64,000 bases of DNA, taken from positions 140,950-204,949 of the forward strand of contig CAIKMN010000022.1 in assembly GCA_903828535.1 (NCBI GenBank). The letters run 5' to 3'. Each line of letters begins with the position of its first letter. Within the stretch, counting starts at the first letter, position 1. Shown one piece after another: positions 45,239 through 54,471 of this stretch. The DNA comes from an uncultured Curvibacter sp. Lineage in GTDB: Bacteria; Pseudomonadota; Gammaproteobacteria; Burkholderiales; Burkholderiaceae_C. Below the pieces are notes generated by a model. That model was not told where the DNA came from. It saw only the letters and a list, made by a program, of their open reading frames with translations, and did no database searches. The position numbers and the translations under genes are program-made.

Positions 45239-46396
45239 ATGCGTCCTCTTTCCTTTTTCCCTCGAGCCTCCCGCGCTTTGATCTGCCTTCTATTGTGTGG
45301 CGTTCAAAGCGGGTTCTGGTGTCCGGTGGTACAAGCCGCTGAATCTCAACCCCAGCCAGCCGAAACACAAAAACAAGAGCAAGAAATTTTCCATTTCGCA
45401 ACCGTCGGTGACAGCCGCGCTGACCCCAAAGACCCCAGCTTGAGCGCGCAAGACAAACGGTGGATACAAGCCACGCCTGCCTTGACGCGCATCCTGCGCG
45501 AAGCGAACCTAAGCCACTCCCAAGCCTTGGTTTTCAATGGTGACATGATCATGGGATACACCCCAGACCCCGTTCAGCGAGAGCGCGAATACGCTTTTTG
45601 GCGAGGCATCGTCGCCACGACGATGGAGTCAGGCACCTACGTGTTGCCGGTACCCGGCAACCATGAAACACAAATGCCCACCAAGCAAGCCGATGGTTCC
45701 TCGAAAAAATTGGCCCAACTGGACCTCGAGAACGCTTGGCGCGACAACATGGGCGATTTGATTCTGGACATTCGCCGCTGGCAAAAGTTGACGGGCACGA
45801 CGCCCAACCACTTTGAGGTGAGCAACGCCCCCAAGGCGGGCAACAACAGCGTCAGCACCTTGCAAAGCCAATTGAGTTATTCGTTTGACGCCGGCCCCAT
45901 TCACTTTGCGGTCATCAACACCGACCCCGTGGGCGGCGACAGCCAAGCCCCTAGCCTGTGGCTACAGCAAGACCTTGACCAGGCCAAAGCCCGCGGCATG
46001 AAGCATTTGTTTGTGTTTGGTCACAAAATGGCCTTCACTTACCACCCCCCTTCACAACCCGCAAAAGGCCCAGATGGTTTGGACGTGTACCCTGAATTGG
46101 CCGAGGATTTTTGGCAAGTCATTGAGTCCCACGGTGCCACCTATTTCTGTGGCCATGAACACATTCAACACGCTTCGCAACCCATGTTGTCTCATGGCGG
46201 TCGCGCTTGGCAGGTGATTGTGGGTTCAGGGGGTTCGCCCTTCACCGCAAAATCGGTGACAGACGAAAATCCACACGACCGTGATTACGCATGGGCCGAC
46301 GTTCGTGTGTATTCATCGGGTCGGGTGCATGTAGAAATCTTGGGCTTCGACGACCACTTCGGTCCGACACAAAAAATTCAATCTTGGGATTTGTAA
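45239..46396 (+). CDS. Secreted calcineurin-like metallophosphoesterase
   Basis: A predicted exported phosphoesterase (385 aa). The signal peptide runs to about VVQAAES (residue 35). The two-metal motifs are in order: VGDSRADP, FNGDMIMG, PVPGNHETQ, VFGHKMAF and FCGHEHIQHAS. The first ATG with a plausible signal peptide is at 45239; upstream only a TTG is available, and no good ribosome site is seen. The substrate is unknown (phosphomonoester, diester or nucleotide). It is divergent from the TonB-dependent receptor gene. Confidence 0.85.
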   Translation: MRPLSFFPRASRALICLLLCGVQSGFWCPVVQAAESQPQPAETQKQEQEIFHFATVGDSRADPKDPSLSAQDKRWIQATPALTRILREANLSHSQALVFNGDMIMGYTPDPVQREREYAFWRGIVATTMESGTYVLPVPGNHETQMPTKQADGSSKKLAQLDLENAWRDNMGDLILDIRRWQKLTGTTPNHFEVSNAPKAGNNSVSTLQSQLSYSFDAGPIHFAVINTDPVGGDSQAPSLWLQQDLDQAKARGMKHLFVFGHKMAFTYHPPSQPAKGPDGLDVYPELAEDFWQVIESHGATYFCGHEHIQHASQPMLSHGGRAWQVIVGSGGSPFTAKSVTDENPHDRDYAWADVRVYSSGRVHVEILGFDDHFGPTQKIQSWDL

Positions 46397-46418
46397 ACCA
46401 AGATCAGCCAAGATCAGG

Positions 46419-47075
46419 TTAGCCAAGCAACTTGACCGTGCTGGCATGTCCCAGTTCACGCGCCATGTCCAATGCGGTTTTGCCTCGGTTGTCTTTGAGG
46501 GTTTTGTCTGCACCTTGAGCAAGTAGCCAGGCCACGGCGTCGTCTTGACCCATGGCGGCCGCCCACATCAGCAGCGTTAATCCATTGTGGAGTACTTCGT
46601 TCACCGGGGTGCCTGCCGACACCAGCAACTTCAAACAGGTCACACATCCCTGCGCTGCCGCGTAAGTGGCAGCGTTTTTATCGACACGGTCTAAAGGCTC
46701 TATCTTGGCACCTGCCGCCAAGAGCTTTTCCATGTTCGTTGCATTGCCCGTGAAGGCACTCCCCATCAAGGGAGTGACACCCGCAATATTGGCCAAATTG
46801 GGGTCAGCACCTGCTGTTAACAACAACACCAACAACTCGGTTTGCCCCTTACTGGCCGCCATATTGAGGGGTGAGTCACCATTTCTGTCACGCGAATTAA
46901 CGGCTGCGCCTTCCCCCAACAAGGCTTGCGTTCTGGCCAAATTGCCAGCCCGAGCCGCCATCACGAATTGGCCGTTGATGTTGATCTGGCCCATGCCTTG
47001 TTGAGCCCATGCGGTTGAACCATTCAGCGTCAGTAGCCCCGCCAAAACAAGCCAAAGTTGCCATCTTTTTTTCAT
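46419..47075 (-). CDS. Exported ankyrin-repeat protein
   Basis: A 218-residue protein with a signal peptide (MKKRWQLWLVLAGLLTLNG..., cleavage near AWA-QQ) and about five ankyrin repeats, for example GDSPLNMAASKGQTELLVLLLTAGADPN and GLTLLMWAAAMGQDDAVAWLLAQGADKT. A CVTC pair lies in the third or fourth repeat. Ankyrin repeats bind proteins; exported versions are known in bacteria but their partners are mostly unknown. The longer frame to 47108 would add 11 residues before the signal peptide. It is divergent from the PQQ dehydrogenase gene. Confidence 0.82.
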   Translation of the reverse strand: MKKRWQLWLVLAGLLTLNGSTAWAQQGMGQININGQFVMAARAGNLARTQALLGEGAAVNSRDRNGDSPLNMAASKGQTELLVLLLTAGADPNLANIAGVTPLMGSAFTGNATNMEKLLAAGAKIEPLDRVDKNAATYAAAQGCVTCLKLLVSAGTPVNEVLHNGLTLLMWAAAMGQDDAVAWLLAQGADKTLKDNRGKTALDMARELGHASTVKLLG

Positions 47076-47289
47076 AAGGTTTCTCAAATAATAAAACGCC
47101 AAACTCATTAGGCGCGCACTTTAACGCGAGTTGCACAACCGGTTGATTCAGAAAAATGATGAGCTCATTCGAATAAAAAACGGAGGGTAAATCAGGAGGA
47201 AATTTCTTGATCAAATGTCTCCCGTGTTACCAGAATTGTCATCAATCTTCACTACAGTGAATGCTTCCAACACCACAGGAGATAGCGTC

Positions 47290-49008
47290 ATGACAACTCA
47301 GAAGTTCCCAAAAATCATTGGCCTGGTTTTGGCCATTGGTGCCACCGCTGGTCTGGTCCATGCCCAAGAAATCGTCGGTCAAAAGAGCGCCGCCGCCAGC
47401 ACCCTCTCGAAGGGCATTTCGGTCAGCCAAGAACAATTAAATAAAGCGGGCAGCCAAGGCAACGACTGGCTTCACACCAACGGCAACTACGCCCAAACCC
47501 GCTTCTATCCCGGCAAACAAATCAACACCAGCAATGTGTCGAAATTGAAACCCGCCTTCGCCTTTCAAACCGAAGTGCGCGAGTCGATGGAAACCGCCCC
47601 CATCGTGGTCGACGGCGTCATGTACATGACCACTTCATACAACCACGTGTATGCCCTTGACGCCGTGACCGGCAAAGAGTTCTGGCACTACAAGCACAAG
47701 ATGGGTCCCATCACCACTTTCTGCTGCGGCCCCAACAACCGCGGCGTCGCCATTGAAGGTGGCAAGGTGTTCATGGGCACCTTGGACGCGCAATTGGTCG
47801 CTCTGGACGCCAAGACCGGCAAGATTTTGTGGCAAACCGAAATTGCCGATCCTGAAAAAGGTTACAGCGAAACGATGGCACCCACTGTGGTCGACGGCAA
47901 AGTGCTGATCGGCACCAACGGTGGCGAGTACGGTATTCGCGGCTTCGTGAAGGCCTTTGACAGCAACACTGGCAAGCTGGCCTGGACCTTCAACACCATC
48001 CCTGAAAAAGGCCATGAAGGCGTTTGGGCTAAAAACGATGCCACCGGCCGCGACATGCACCGTGACATTGCTGCTGAAAAGGCTGAATTGGCTCGCGACA
48101 GTTCTTTCTATCAAACCCTGGGCGGCGGTGTTTGGATGAACCCTGCGGTTGACCTCAAGACACGCACCATCTTCTTTGTCGTTGGCAACCCATCACCTGA
48201 CTTGTACGGCGCTAAACGCCCAGGCGACAACCTCTATACCGACTCCATTGTGGCCGTGAATTTGGACACCGGCGCCTACAAATGGCACTTCCAATACATC
48301 GCGCACGACGTTTGGGATTTGGACGCCGTCAGCCCCCCCATCTTGGTCGACGCCAAGGACAAAAATGGCAAGACCATTCCCGCTGTCATCCACGGTGGCA
48401 AAACGGGCCATGTCTATGTCCACAACCGCGAAACAGGCGAGCTGATTCGCTATTCTGAGGCCATGATTCCGCAAGAAAACATGTGGGTTCTCCCCACTGC
48501 CAACGGCGCACGCATGTTGCCTGGCGCCAACGGCGGCGTGGAATGGTCTCCCATGGCCTACAACCCCAACTTGGGCATGGCTTACGCTTTGAACTTGCAC
48601 CAACCCATGACCTACCACGTGGAAGCCGCTGGCTACCCTGGTGGTAAGTTGTGGCTGGGCGGTGCTTTCAAAGTCATCGAGAGCGAAAAGCAATGGGGCC
48701 GTTTGGCAGCCGTGGATGTCAACACCGGCAAAATGGCCTGGAAGTTTGACACGGAACAACCTTTGATCGGCGGCGCTTTGGCGACCGCTGGCGACTTGGT
48801 CTTCTACGGAGAGGGCAACGGTTTGTTCCGCGCCTTGAATGCCAAGACCGGCAAGCTGTTGTGGGAATACAACTGCGGCGCTGGCGCCAACGCCATGCCC
48901 GTTTCGTACGCCGTCAAGGGCACCCAATATGTGGCCATGGGTTGCGGTGGCAACACCCAACTCGACTTCAAACGCGGCAACACCATGACTGTGTTCTCAG
49001 TCAAGTAA
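47290..49008 (+). CDS. PQQ-dependent alcohol dehydrogenase, methanol/ethanol family
   Basis: Periplasmic quinoprotein with an eight-bladed propeller (572 aa; signal peptide [20 protein letters not shown], cleavage near VHA-QE). The adjacent cysteine pair C145-C146 (TTFCCGPNN) that stacks on PQQ is present. By motif alignment the metal/PQQ ligands are E213 (GGEYGIRG), N300 (VVGNPSPD) and catalytic D343 (HDVWDLDAV). D345, two residues after it, is the extra aspartate that marks lanthanide-dependent enzymes (XoxF, PedH); calcium enzymes have Ala or Ser there. There is no fused haem domain; a cytochrome c gene follows. AGGAG precedes the start. The substrate is unknown. Confidence 0.92.
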   Translation: MTTQKFPKIIGLVLAIGATAGLVHAQEIVGQKSAAASTLSKGISVSQEQLNKAGSQGNDWLHTNGNYAQTRFYPGKQINTSNVSKLKPAFAFQTEVRESMETAPIVVDGVMYMTTSYNHVYALDAVTGKEFWHYKHKMGPITTFCCGPNNRGVAIEGGKVFMGTLDAQLVALDAKTGKILWQTEIADPEKGYSETMAPTVVDGKVLIGTNGGEYGIRGFVKAFDSNTGKLAWTFNTIPEKGHEGVWAKNDATGRDMHRDIAAEKAELARDSSFYQTLGGGVWMNPAVDLKTRTIFFVVGNPSPDLYGAKRPGDNLYTDSIVAVNLDTGAYKWHFQYIAHDVWDLDAVSPPILVDAKDKNGKTIPAVIHGGKTGHVYVHNRETGELIRYSEAMIPQENMWVLPTANGARMLPGANGGVEWSPMAYNPNLGMAYALNLHQPMTYHVEAAGYPGGKLWLGGAFKVIESEKQWGRLAAVDVNTGKMAWKFDTEQPLIGGALATAGDLVFYGEGNGLFRALNAKTGKLLWEYNCGAGANAMPVSYAVKGTQYVAMGCGGNTQLDFKRGNTMTVFSVK

Positions 49009-49044
49009 TGGATGGTTTTCTCATATCAAGCCATTGACAGAGCC

Positions 49045-49644
49045 ATGACCAAAACCCCGGGTATTTTGATTTTCCTGGGTCTGGTTTGGCTCACATCCAC
49101 CTCCCTGGTCTGGGCTCAGGCCTCGGGGGCGGATTCAGAATCCGGCCGACCTAAAGCGGTTGTTTGTGCGGCTTGCCACGGTGCCGATGGCAATTCGCCA
49201 ACCTCTGACGTTCCCAATTTGGCGGGACAAACTTGGCGCTACATCTACACCGAATTGAAAGACTTCAAAGAAGGCCGTCGTAGCAACCCCATCATGAGTG
49301 CCATGGCCGCTAATTTGAGCCGTCAAGACATGATCGATTTGGGTAACTTCTATGCAGCTCAACCCGCCAAGCCCTTGAACTTTCAGGTCGATGAAAAGAA
49401 GGCGGCTCTCGGAAAAGCCAAGGCCGATGAAACTTTGTGTGCCATGTGTCACTTAGGCGGTTTCTCAGGTCAAAACGAGATTCCCCGTGTGGCCGGACAG
49501 CAATACGGTTATGTGGTCAACCAACTGCATGCGTTCAAGGCCCGCACCCGCACCAACGACGCTGGCAACATGACCAGCGTGGCTCAAACTTTGAGCGAAG
49601 CGGACATTGAGAATCTGGCTCACCACATCGCCAGTTTGCGCTAG
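49045..49644 (+). CDS. Dihaem cytochrome c (c4-like)
   Basis: Periplasmic electron carrier (199 aa from the chosen start) with a signal peptide ending near VWA-QA and two CxxCH haem sites, VCAACHGADG and LCAMCHLGGF, one in each half. Each half has a later methionine (SAMAANLS; NMTSVAQTLS) that could be the sixth haem ligand. An in-frame ATG at 49012, 3 bases after the dehydrogenase stop, is an alternative start. It probably takes electrons from the adjacent PQQ dehydrogenase. Confidence 0.9.
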   Translation: MTKTPGILIFLGLVWLTSTSLVWAQASGADSESGRPKAVVCAACHGADGNSPTSDVPNLAGQTWRYIYTELKDFKEGRRSNPIMSAMAANLSRQDMIDLGNFYAAQPAKPLNFQVDEKKAALGKAKADETLCAMCHLGGFSGQNEIPRVAGQQYGYVVNQLHAFKARTRTNDAGNMTSVAQTLSEADIENLAHHIASLR

Positions 49645-50681
49645 TTCAGCGGCGCAAACCGAGGCGCAGGGGCCACCTTGAGGTGGCCCTTTTCATTGGC
49701 TTGGTAAACACCGCGTGCTTGTAAATGCGGATGCTCGGCGGCTTGCGCCAAACTGAGCACGGGCGCAAAACACACATCGGTGCCTTCGAGCAACGCGCAC
49801 CAATGAGACTGGGGTTGGGTTTTAAAAAGCGCCTCGAGCCTGGCCTTCAAGGCTGGCCATTTCGACTTGTCGTATTGGGCTTGGGGGTCCACATCATGAA
49901 GCCCCAATTGGCTCAAAAGCAAAGCATAAAACGGCGGTTCAATGGCCCCCAAAGTAATGAAGCCGCCCCCTGCACAAGCGTAGCTGTCGTAAAACGGCGA
50001 GTCATGAAAAGGACTGGGCTCTGGCCCATCAATTTGCCCCCCAGCGCGGACCCATTGAACCAGGGAACCGAGCATGGCCACAATGTCCACAATCGCCGCA
50101 TCGACCACCCTGCCAGGGCCACCCGAGCGCACCGACAGCAAGGCGCTGACCATGCCGAAAGCCAAGCCCAAGGCGCCACTGGCATCACCGACCACCGTGG
50201 GTGGCACTTGCGGCGGCTGGCCATCTCTGGAGGCCAAAGACAACAAACCGGTGAGGGCCACGTAGTTCAAGTCATGGCCAGCGGCTTGGGCCAACGGGCC
50301 GTCCTGGCCCCATCCCGTCATGCGGCCATAGACCAGGTTCGGGTTGAATGCCGCGCAATCGGCAGGCCCCAAGCCCAAACGCTCCATCACGCCGGGTCGG
50401 TTGCCTTCAATCAGACCATCCGCTTGTGAAATTAAGTCGCGTGCACGCGCCACTCCTGCCGGGGTTTTTAAATCGACCCTCTCCATGCGCTTGCCACGGC
50501 GCAAAGGGTTGTCGAGCGTGCTGGCCAATTTGTCCATGGCAACGCTGGCTGCGGGCCGCACCAAGGTCGTGACATCGGCCCCCAAGTCGGCCAACATCAA
50601 GGCGGCCAATGGCCCTGGACCGATGCCCTCCAACTCAACGATGCGGACGCCGTGAAGCGGTTTATGAAGCAGTGAACTCAT
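49641..50681 (-). CDS. CaiB/BaiF family CoA transferase or alpha-methylacyl-CoA racemase
   Basis: Family III CoA-transferase fold (346 aa). The N-terminal GVRIVELEGIGPGPLAALMLADLGADV, GRMTGWGQDGPLAQAAGHDLNYVALTG (His-Asp), VGDASGALGLAFGMVSAL and LGAIEPPFY (Glu) match the catalytic positions of alpha-methylacyl-CoA racemases (His, Asp, Glu), which favours racemase over transferase. Transferases instead use a conserved aspartate as the acyl carrier. It overlaps the acyl-CoA dehydrogenase gene by 4 bases and probably serves a branched or cyclic acid beta-oxidation route. Confidence 0.85.
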   Translation of the reverse strand: MSSLLHKPLHGVRIVELEGIGPGPLAALMLADLGADVTTLVRPAASVAMDKLASTLDNPLRRGKRMERVDLKTPAGVARARDLISQADGLIEGNRPGVMERLGLGPADCAAFNPNLVYGRMTGWGQDGPLAQAAGHDLNYVALTGLLSLASRDGQPPQVPPTVVGDASGALGLAFGMVSALLSVRSGGPGRVVDAAIVDIVAMLGSLVQWVRAGGQIDGPEPSPFHDSPFYDSYACAGGGFITLGAIEPPFYALLLSQLGLHDVDPQAQYDKSKWPALKARLEALFKTQPQSHWCALLEGTDVCFAPVLSLAQAAEHPHLQARGVYQANEKGHLKVAPAPRFAPLN

Positions 50682-51808
50682 GCCAAGGCCCGTTGAATGA
50701 GGATTTTTTGAACATCGGAGGTGCCTTCATAAATTTGGCAGACTCGCACATCGCGGTAGATGCGCTCCACCGGAAAATCGCTCACGTAGCCATAACCACC
50801 CAAGGTTTGAATGGCGGCGCTGCACACTTTTTCAGCCATTTCACTGGCGAATAATTTGGCCATGGCCGCTTCCTTCAGACAAGGCCGACCGGCATCGCGC
50901 AAGGCGGCCGCGTGCCAGGTTAATTGCCGTGCAGCCTCGAGTTGGGTGGCGCATTCGGCCAAGCGAAAGCCCACGGCCTGGTGGTTGAAGATGGCGGTGC
51001 CAAAACTTTGTCGCTCTTTCGCGTAGCGGATCGCGACGTCCAACGCACTGCGCGCCATGCCGATGCTTTGCGAGGCAATGCCAATGCGCCCGCCCTCCAG
51101 AGCGCCCAAGGCAATGCCGTAGCCTGCGCCCTCTTGGCCAATTAGGTTCTCAGCTGGAATGCGGCAATTGTCAAAGTTGATTTGTGCCGTGTCGCTGCTG
51201 TGCTGGCCGAGCTTGTCTTCTAAACGAGCGACCCGATAACCGGGGGTGTTGGTGGGCACCAAAAAAGCACTCAAGCCCTTTTTGCCTGCGCCCTTGTCGG
51301 TGACGGCAATGACGATCGCGACATCGCCATTTTGGCCACTGGTAATGAACTGTTTCACGCCGTTGATGACGAACTCGTCACCGGCTTTCAACGCCGTGGT
51401 GCGCAAGGCCGAGGCGTCGCTGCCCACATGGGGCTCCGTCAAACAAAACGCCCCCAACATCTGACCTTGGGCCAAAGGTGTGAGCCATTGTTTTTTCTGG
51501 GCAGCGTTTCCATGGCGCATCAAAATGGCATTGACGGGGCAATTGGTCACGCTGATCACGGTGCTGGTGCCGCCGTCGCCAGCGGCCACTTCTTCCACCA
51601 CCAGTGCCAGCGACAAATAGTCGAGGCCCGCGCCGCCCCACGCTTCGGGCACGCAAACGCCGTAAGCCCCCAAAGCGGCCAACCCTTTCAGGGCTTCTTT
51701 GGGAAAGTGGTGTGTTTTGTCCCATTCGGCGGCGTGGGGCCAAAGCTCGGCTTGGGCAAATTCGCGAACTGCGTCGCGAATCATTTCTTGGTCTTGACTG
51801 AGGATCAT
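50678..51808 (-). CDS. Acyl-CoA dehydrogenase
   Basis: FAD enzyme oxidising acyl-CoA to enoyl-CoA (376 aa). It has the standard three-domain layout: an N-terminal helical part, the LGAFCLTEPHVGSDASAL motif, KQFITSGQNGD, and the C-terminal helical bundle with QTLGGYGYVSDFPVERIYRDVRVCQIYEGTSDVQK, where the glutamate of YEGTSD is the catalytic base of short/medium-chain enzymes. The chain-length preference is unknown. It forms a two-gene unit with the overlapping CaiB/racemase gene. Confidence 0.93.
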   Translation of the reverse strand: MILSQDQEMIRDAVREFAQAELWPHAAEWDKTHHFPKEALKGLAALGAYGVCVPEAWGGAGLDYLSLALVVEEVAAGDGGTSTVISVTNCPVNAILMRHGNAAQKKQWLTPLAQGQMLGAFCLTEPHVGSDASALRTTALKAGDEFVINGVKQFITSGQNGDVAIVIAVTDKGAGKKGLSAFLVPTNTPGYRVARLEDKLGQHSSDTAQINFDNCRIPAENLIGQEGAGYGIALGALEGGRIGIASQSIGMARSALDVAIRYAKERQSFGTAIFNHQAVGFRLAECATQLEAARQLTWHAAALRDAGRPCLKEAAMAKLFASEMAEKVCSAAIQTLGGYGYVSDFPVERIYRDVRVCQIYEGTSDVQKILIQRALA

Positions 51809-51836
51809 GTGGGCATTTCAGTTTGCCCCATGATAG

Positions 51837-52298
51837 TTAACGGCTTTGAGTTGGCGTAATCACCATCGTGACAGTGCCACTTTTCCAAAAACTCGCTGGC
51901 GTGATGACCACGGTGGCGCTGCGATCGGACTTGGTGAAAACCAATTGAGTTTGCTCAGAACGAATGGTCGAGACCAAGGTCCAGCCCTTTTCAGGGAAGG
52001 TTCTGAGGAAGAATTTGTAGGCAATGTCATCGTCTTTGCCAATGTCCAAAGTGACTTTGCCAAACCAATTCTCGCCATTGCCCACAATGAACGATTTGTC
52101 TTGCTTGATCACGGAACCGGGCGGCATTAAGCCGGTGGCGAAAGTGCCGGACCCAATGCCAGCTTGGCCACTAGGCTGTCCGTTTGATGACGCGCTAGAG
52201 CTAGAGTCACCCATAGGGGTCGAAGTGCAAGCGGCGGTCAAAAGCAACGCAGCGAGGCAGAGGACCGAAGCCCCATGGGGTAATGAAAGGGTGTTCAT
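51837..52298 (-). CDS. Hypothetical lipoprotein
   Basis: A 153-residue protein with a type II signal peptide and lipobox LTAAC (Cys about residue 24), a Ser/Gly-rich linker (residues about 30-55), and a small C-terminal domain with SFIVGNGENWFGKVTLDIGKDDDIAYKFFLRTFPEKGW and AFT-like strands SATVVITPASFWKSGTVTMVITP. I do not recognise a characterised family. It is expressed apart from the acyl-CoA dehydrogenase gene and is divergent from the AEC transporter gene by 157 bases. Confidence 0.75.
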   Translation of the reverse strand: MNTLSLPHGASVLCLAALLLTAACTSTPMGDSSSSASSNGQPSGQAGIGSGTFATGLMPPGSVIKQDKSFIVGNGENWFGKVTLDIGKDDDIAYKFFLRTFPEKGWTLVSTIRSEQTQLVFTKSDRSATVVITPASFWKSGTVTMVITPTQSR

Positions 52299-52455
52299 TT
52301 CAAACTCGTATTCGTTTTAGGGTGTGGGAGAGGGCGGGTTGGTGGAGAGATTTTAAAGATCATCCAGTGCCAAAAAACACCGTCAATCAGTTGGCCTGTC
52401 GTTCGTAATGATTTCTACAATCCAGTCCATCACCAATTAAGCCAATCCCCTGTTC

Positions 52456-53421
52456 ATGCTCGACATTTTGGCCATTACGGGCCCTATTTACTTGCTCATC
52501 GCTTTGGGTTTTGTCGTGACCCAATGGGGGGCCTTTAACAAATCGGACCTCAAAACCTTGGGCAAGTTCGTCATGCAGTTGGCGCTTCCAGCCTTGCTGT
52601 TCAAAGCCCTTTCTCAAAATAAATGGGTTGACTTTTTAAACTGGGGCTACTGCTTGGTTTATGGCTTGGGTTCGCTCGTCACCCTGGCTTTGGGCTATGT
52701 TTGGATCCGCAAAGGCCAACGGCAAAGCGCTTTAGTCAGCACCTTCTCGGCCATGGGCATGTCCTGTGCAAACAGCGGCTTCGTCGGCTATCCCATTTTA
52801 TTGTTGGTTCTTGCCACGGTTGCGCCTCAGGCCTTGGCGATGAACATGATGGTCGAAAATTTACTGATCCTGCCCCTGCTGCTGTTCTTGGCCGACACCG
52901 CTGTTCAGGGGCATGCCTCATGGCAAACTCTGCATCAATCGTTCAAAAACCTGTTTAAGAATCCGATGATTTTGGCGATTGGGGCGGGCTTGTTGACCGC
53001 CTCGCTGAGCCTGCAGTTGCCTGTCGTGCTGACACGCTCGGTTGACTTCTTAGCCCTGTCTTGCAGCGCCTTGTCTTTGTTTGTGATTGGTGGCAGTTTG
53101 GCCGGTCTCTCGCTCCAAGGCTTGGGGGGAAAGGTCGGACCCATCGTTTTTGGCAAGTTGATTTTGCAGCCCTTGATGGTGTGGAGCGTCATCAAATTGG
53201 TTCAATGGAGCGGCGGCATCAGCGGCTTCGATTCGCCTTTGCAAACCGCCGTGCTGCTGTCCGCAGCGATGCCGATGATGGGCATTTACACCACCTTGGC
53301 CTTGAAATACCACCAAGAAGACATGAGCGCAGCCGCCATGTTGTTGGCAACGGTGGCGTCTTTTTTCACCCTGAGTTTTCTCCTGTGGGTCTGCCATGAC
53401 GCGTTGCCTGTCTTGCATTGA
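52456..53421 (+). CDS. AEC family transporter (auxin efflux carrier-like)
   Basis: Inner-membrane transporter of the bile/arsenite/riboflavin superfamily (321 aa) with about ten hydrophobic segments. The N-terminal ILAITGPIYLLIALGFVVTQWG, SAMGMSCANSGFVGYPILLLVL and the C-terminal SAAMPMMGIYTTLALKYHQE (the duplicated half) are typical of bacterial AEC proteins such as MdcF. The substrate is not predictable. The NlpC/P60 gene follows within a few bases. Confidence 0.87.
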   Translation: MLDILAITGPIYLLIALGFVVTQWGAFNKSDLKTLGKFVMQLALPALLFKALSQNKWVDFLNWGYCLVYGLGSLVTLALGYVWIRKGQRQSALVSTFSAMGMSCANSGFVGYPILLLVLATVAPQALAMNMMVENLLILPLLLFLADTAVQGHASWQTLHQSFKNLFKNPMILAIGAGLLTASLSLQLPVVLTRSVDFLALSCSALSLFVIGGSLAGLSLQGLGGKVGPIVFGKLILQPLMVWSVIKLVQWSGGISGFDSPLQTAVLLSAAMPMMGIYTTLALKYHQEDMSAAAMLLATVASFFTLSFLLWVCHDALPVLH

Positions 53422-53428
53422 ATCGGCC

Positions 53429-53995
53429 ATGGCTTCTTTGGGCGGCGTCAAACCCTTCGCTTCTGCCTTCGCCTCTGCCTTCGCTTCTGGCATCACGGGC
53501 CTTTGTTTGGGCTTTGTTCTGTTTTGTGCGTTGCCCGGCTGCAGTTCTGTCTCGTTGTCTTCCCCTTCAGGCCCTCATTCGAAAGGCGCTGTGCAAGAAC
53601 ACGCTTTTTTGCTCCAACCTGAACAAGCCCAAGATGTGACGATTCGGGCCTTGGGACTGGTGGGTACACCTTACCGTTTTGGCGGCAACACCCCTGAATC
53701 GGGCTTTGATTGCAGTGGTTTGATCGCCTATGTTTACCAAACCCAAGCAGGTGTCAAAGCGCCCCGCACGGTGGCCCAATTGGAAAGCTGGGGGCAATCC
53801 ATTGCGCCCTCTGAATTGCGCTCAGGCGATTTGATCCTCTTCAGAAAAAGCCCCACCAGTGTCCCGCACCACGCGGGCATTTATGTGGGCAAAGGGCGGT
53901 TTGTGCATGCGCCCTCCACAGGCGGTGATGTGCGACTGGACCCATTGGAGAGCAAATACTGGGCCTCGATGAACGTGGTGTTCAGACGACCCTAG
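53429..53995 (+). CDS. NlpC/P60 family lipoprotein endopeptidase
   Basis: Predicted peptidoglycan endopeptidase (188 aa from this start). A lipobox-like ALPGC (Cys about 38) is followed by a short linker and an NlpC/P60 domain with the catalytic cysteine C95 (GFDCSGL), H148 (PHHAGIYVG) and H160 (FVHAPS). An upstream ATG at 53396 inside the AEC gene would give an unusually long signal peptide. The signal region contains a small repeat, FASAFASAFASG, encoded by three 12-base units. Its 3' end overlaps the convergent response-regulator gene by 14 bases. Confidence 0.86.
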   Translation: MASLGGVKPFASAFASAFASGITGLCLGFVLFCALPGCSSVSLSSPSGPHSKGAVQEHAFLLQPEQAQDVTIRALGLVGTPYRFGGNTPESGFDCSGLIAYVYQTQAGVKAPRTVAQLESWGQSIAPSELRSGDLILFRKSPTSVPHHAGIYVGKGRFVHAPSTGGDVRLDPLESKYWASMNVVFRRP

Positions 53996-54383
53996 AAAGA
54001 CTTGCGGTCACCAGCTCTTTGGCCTTGCTGACCAATTCATCGGATTTAAACGGTTTGGTAAACGTCGCTTTGGCACCCAAGGATTCCAAAGACTGAATAC
54101 CCAAACGTTCTTTAACCAAGTTATTGGCCCCTGAGACCAAAATGACAGGCAAGTCGGGGTGGCTGCGGGTCAATTTGGCGATCAGCTCAACGCCATTCAT
54201 GTTCGGCATCAACAAGTCGGTGACAACCAAGTCAATTTGGGTTTCATAAAGCCAGTGCATGGCCTCCAAACCATCCTCCGCGCCAATCACATGGAAGCCG
54301 TTGAGCTCGAAAATCTCCTGCACCCCGCTGCGCAAGAGGTCTTCGTCTTCAATCAGCAAGAGGGTGGGCATCGTTTCAGACAT
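53982..54383 (-). CDS. Single-domain response regulator
   Basis: CheY-like receiver without an output domain (133 aa). The acidic pocket (E12-D15 region, IEDED), phosphoacceptor D56 (DLVVTDLLMP), S84 (LVSGANN) and K110 (FTKPFKSDEL) are all present. No histidine kinase gene is nearby, so its partner is unknown. The gene is convergent with and overlaps the NlpC/P60 gene, and is divergent from the ModE-like gene. Confidence 0.9.
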   Translation of the reverse strand: MSETMPTLLLIEDEDLLRSGVQEIFELNGFHVIGAEDGLEAMHWLYETQIDLVVTDLLMPNMNGVELIAKLTRSHPDLPVILVSGANNLVKERLGIQSLESLGAKATFTKPFKSDELVSKAKELVTASLSRVV

Positions 54384-54471
54384 GAGGGCAGATTCTAGTG
54401 CCTCCCATTAAAAAAACCTGATTCTGTGCAAATTGTTAACTATTTTCATTTGAGCAAGTCAAAATAACAGA

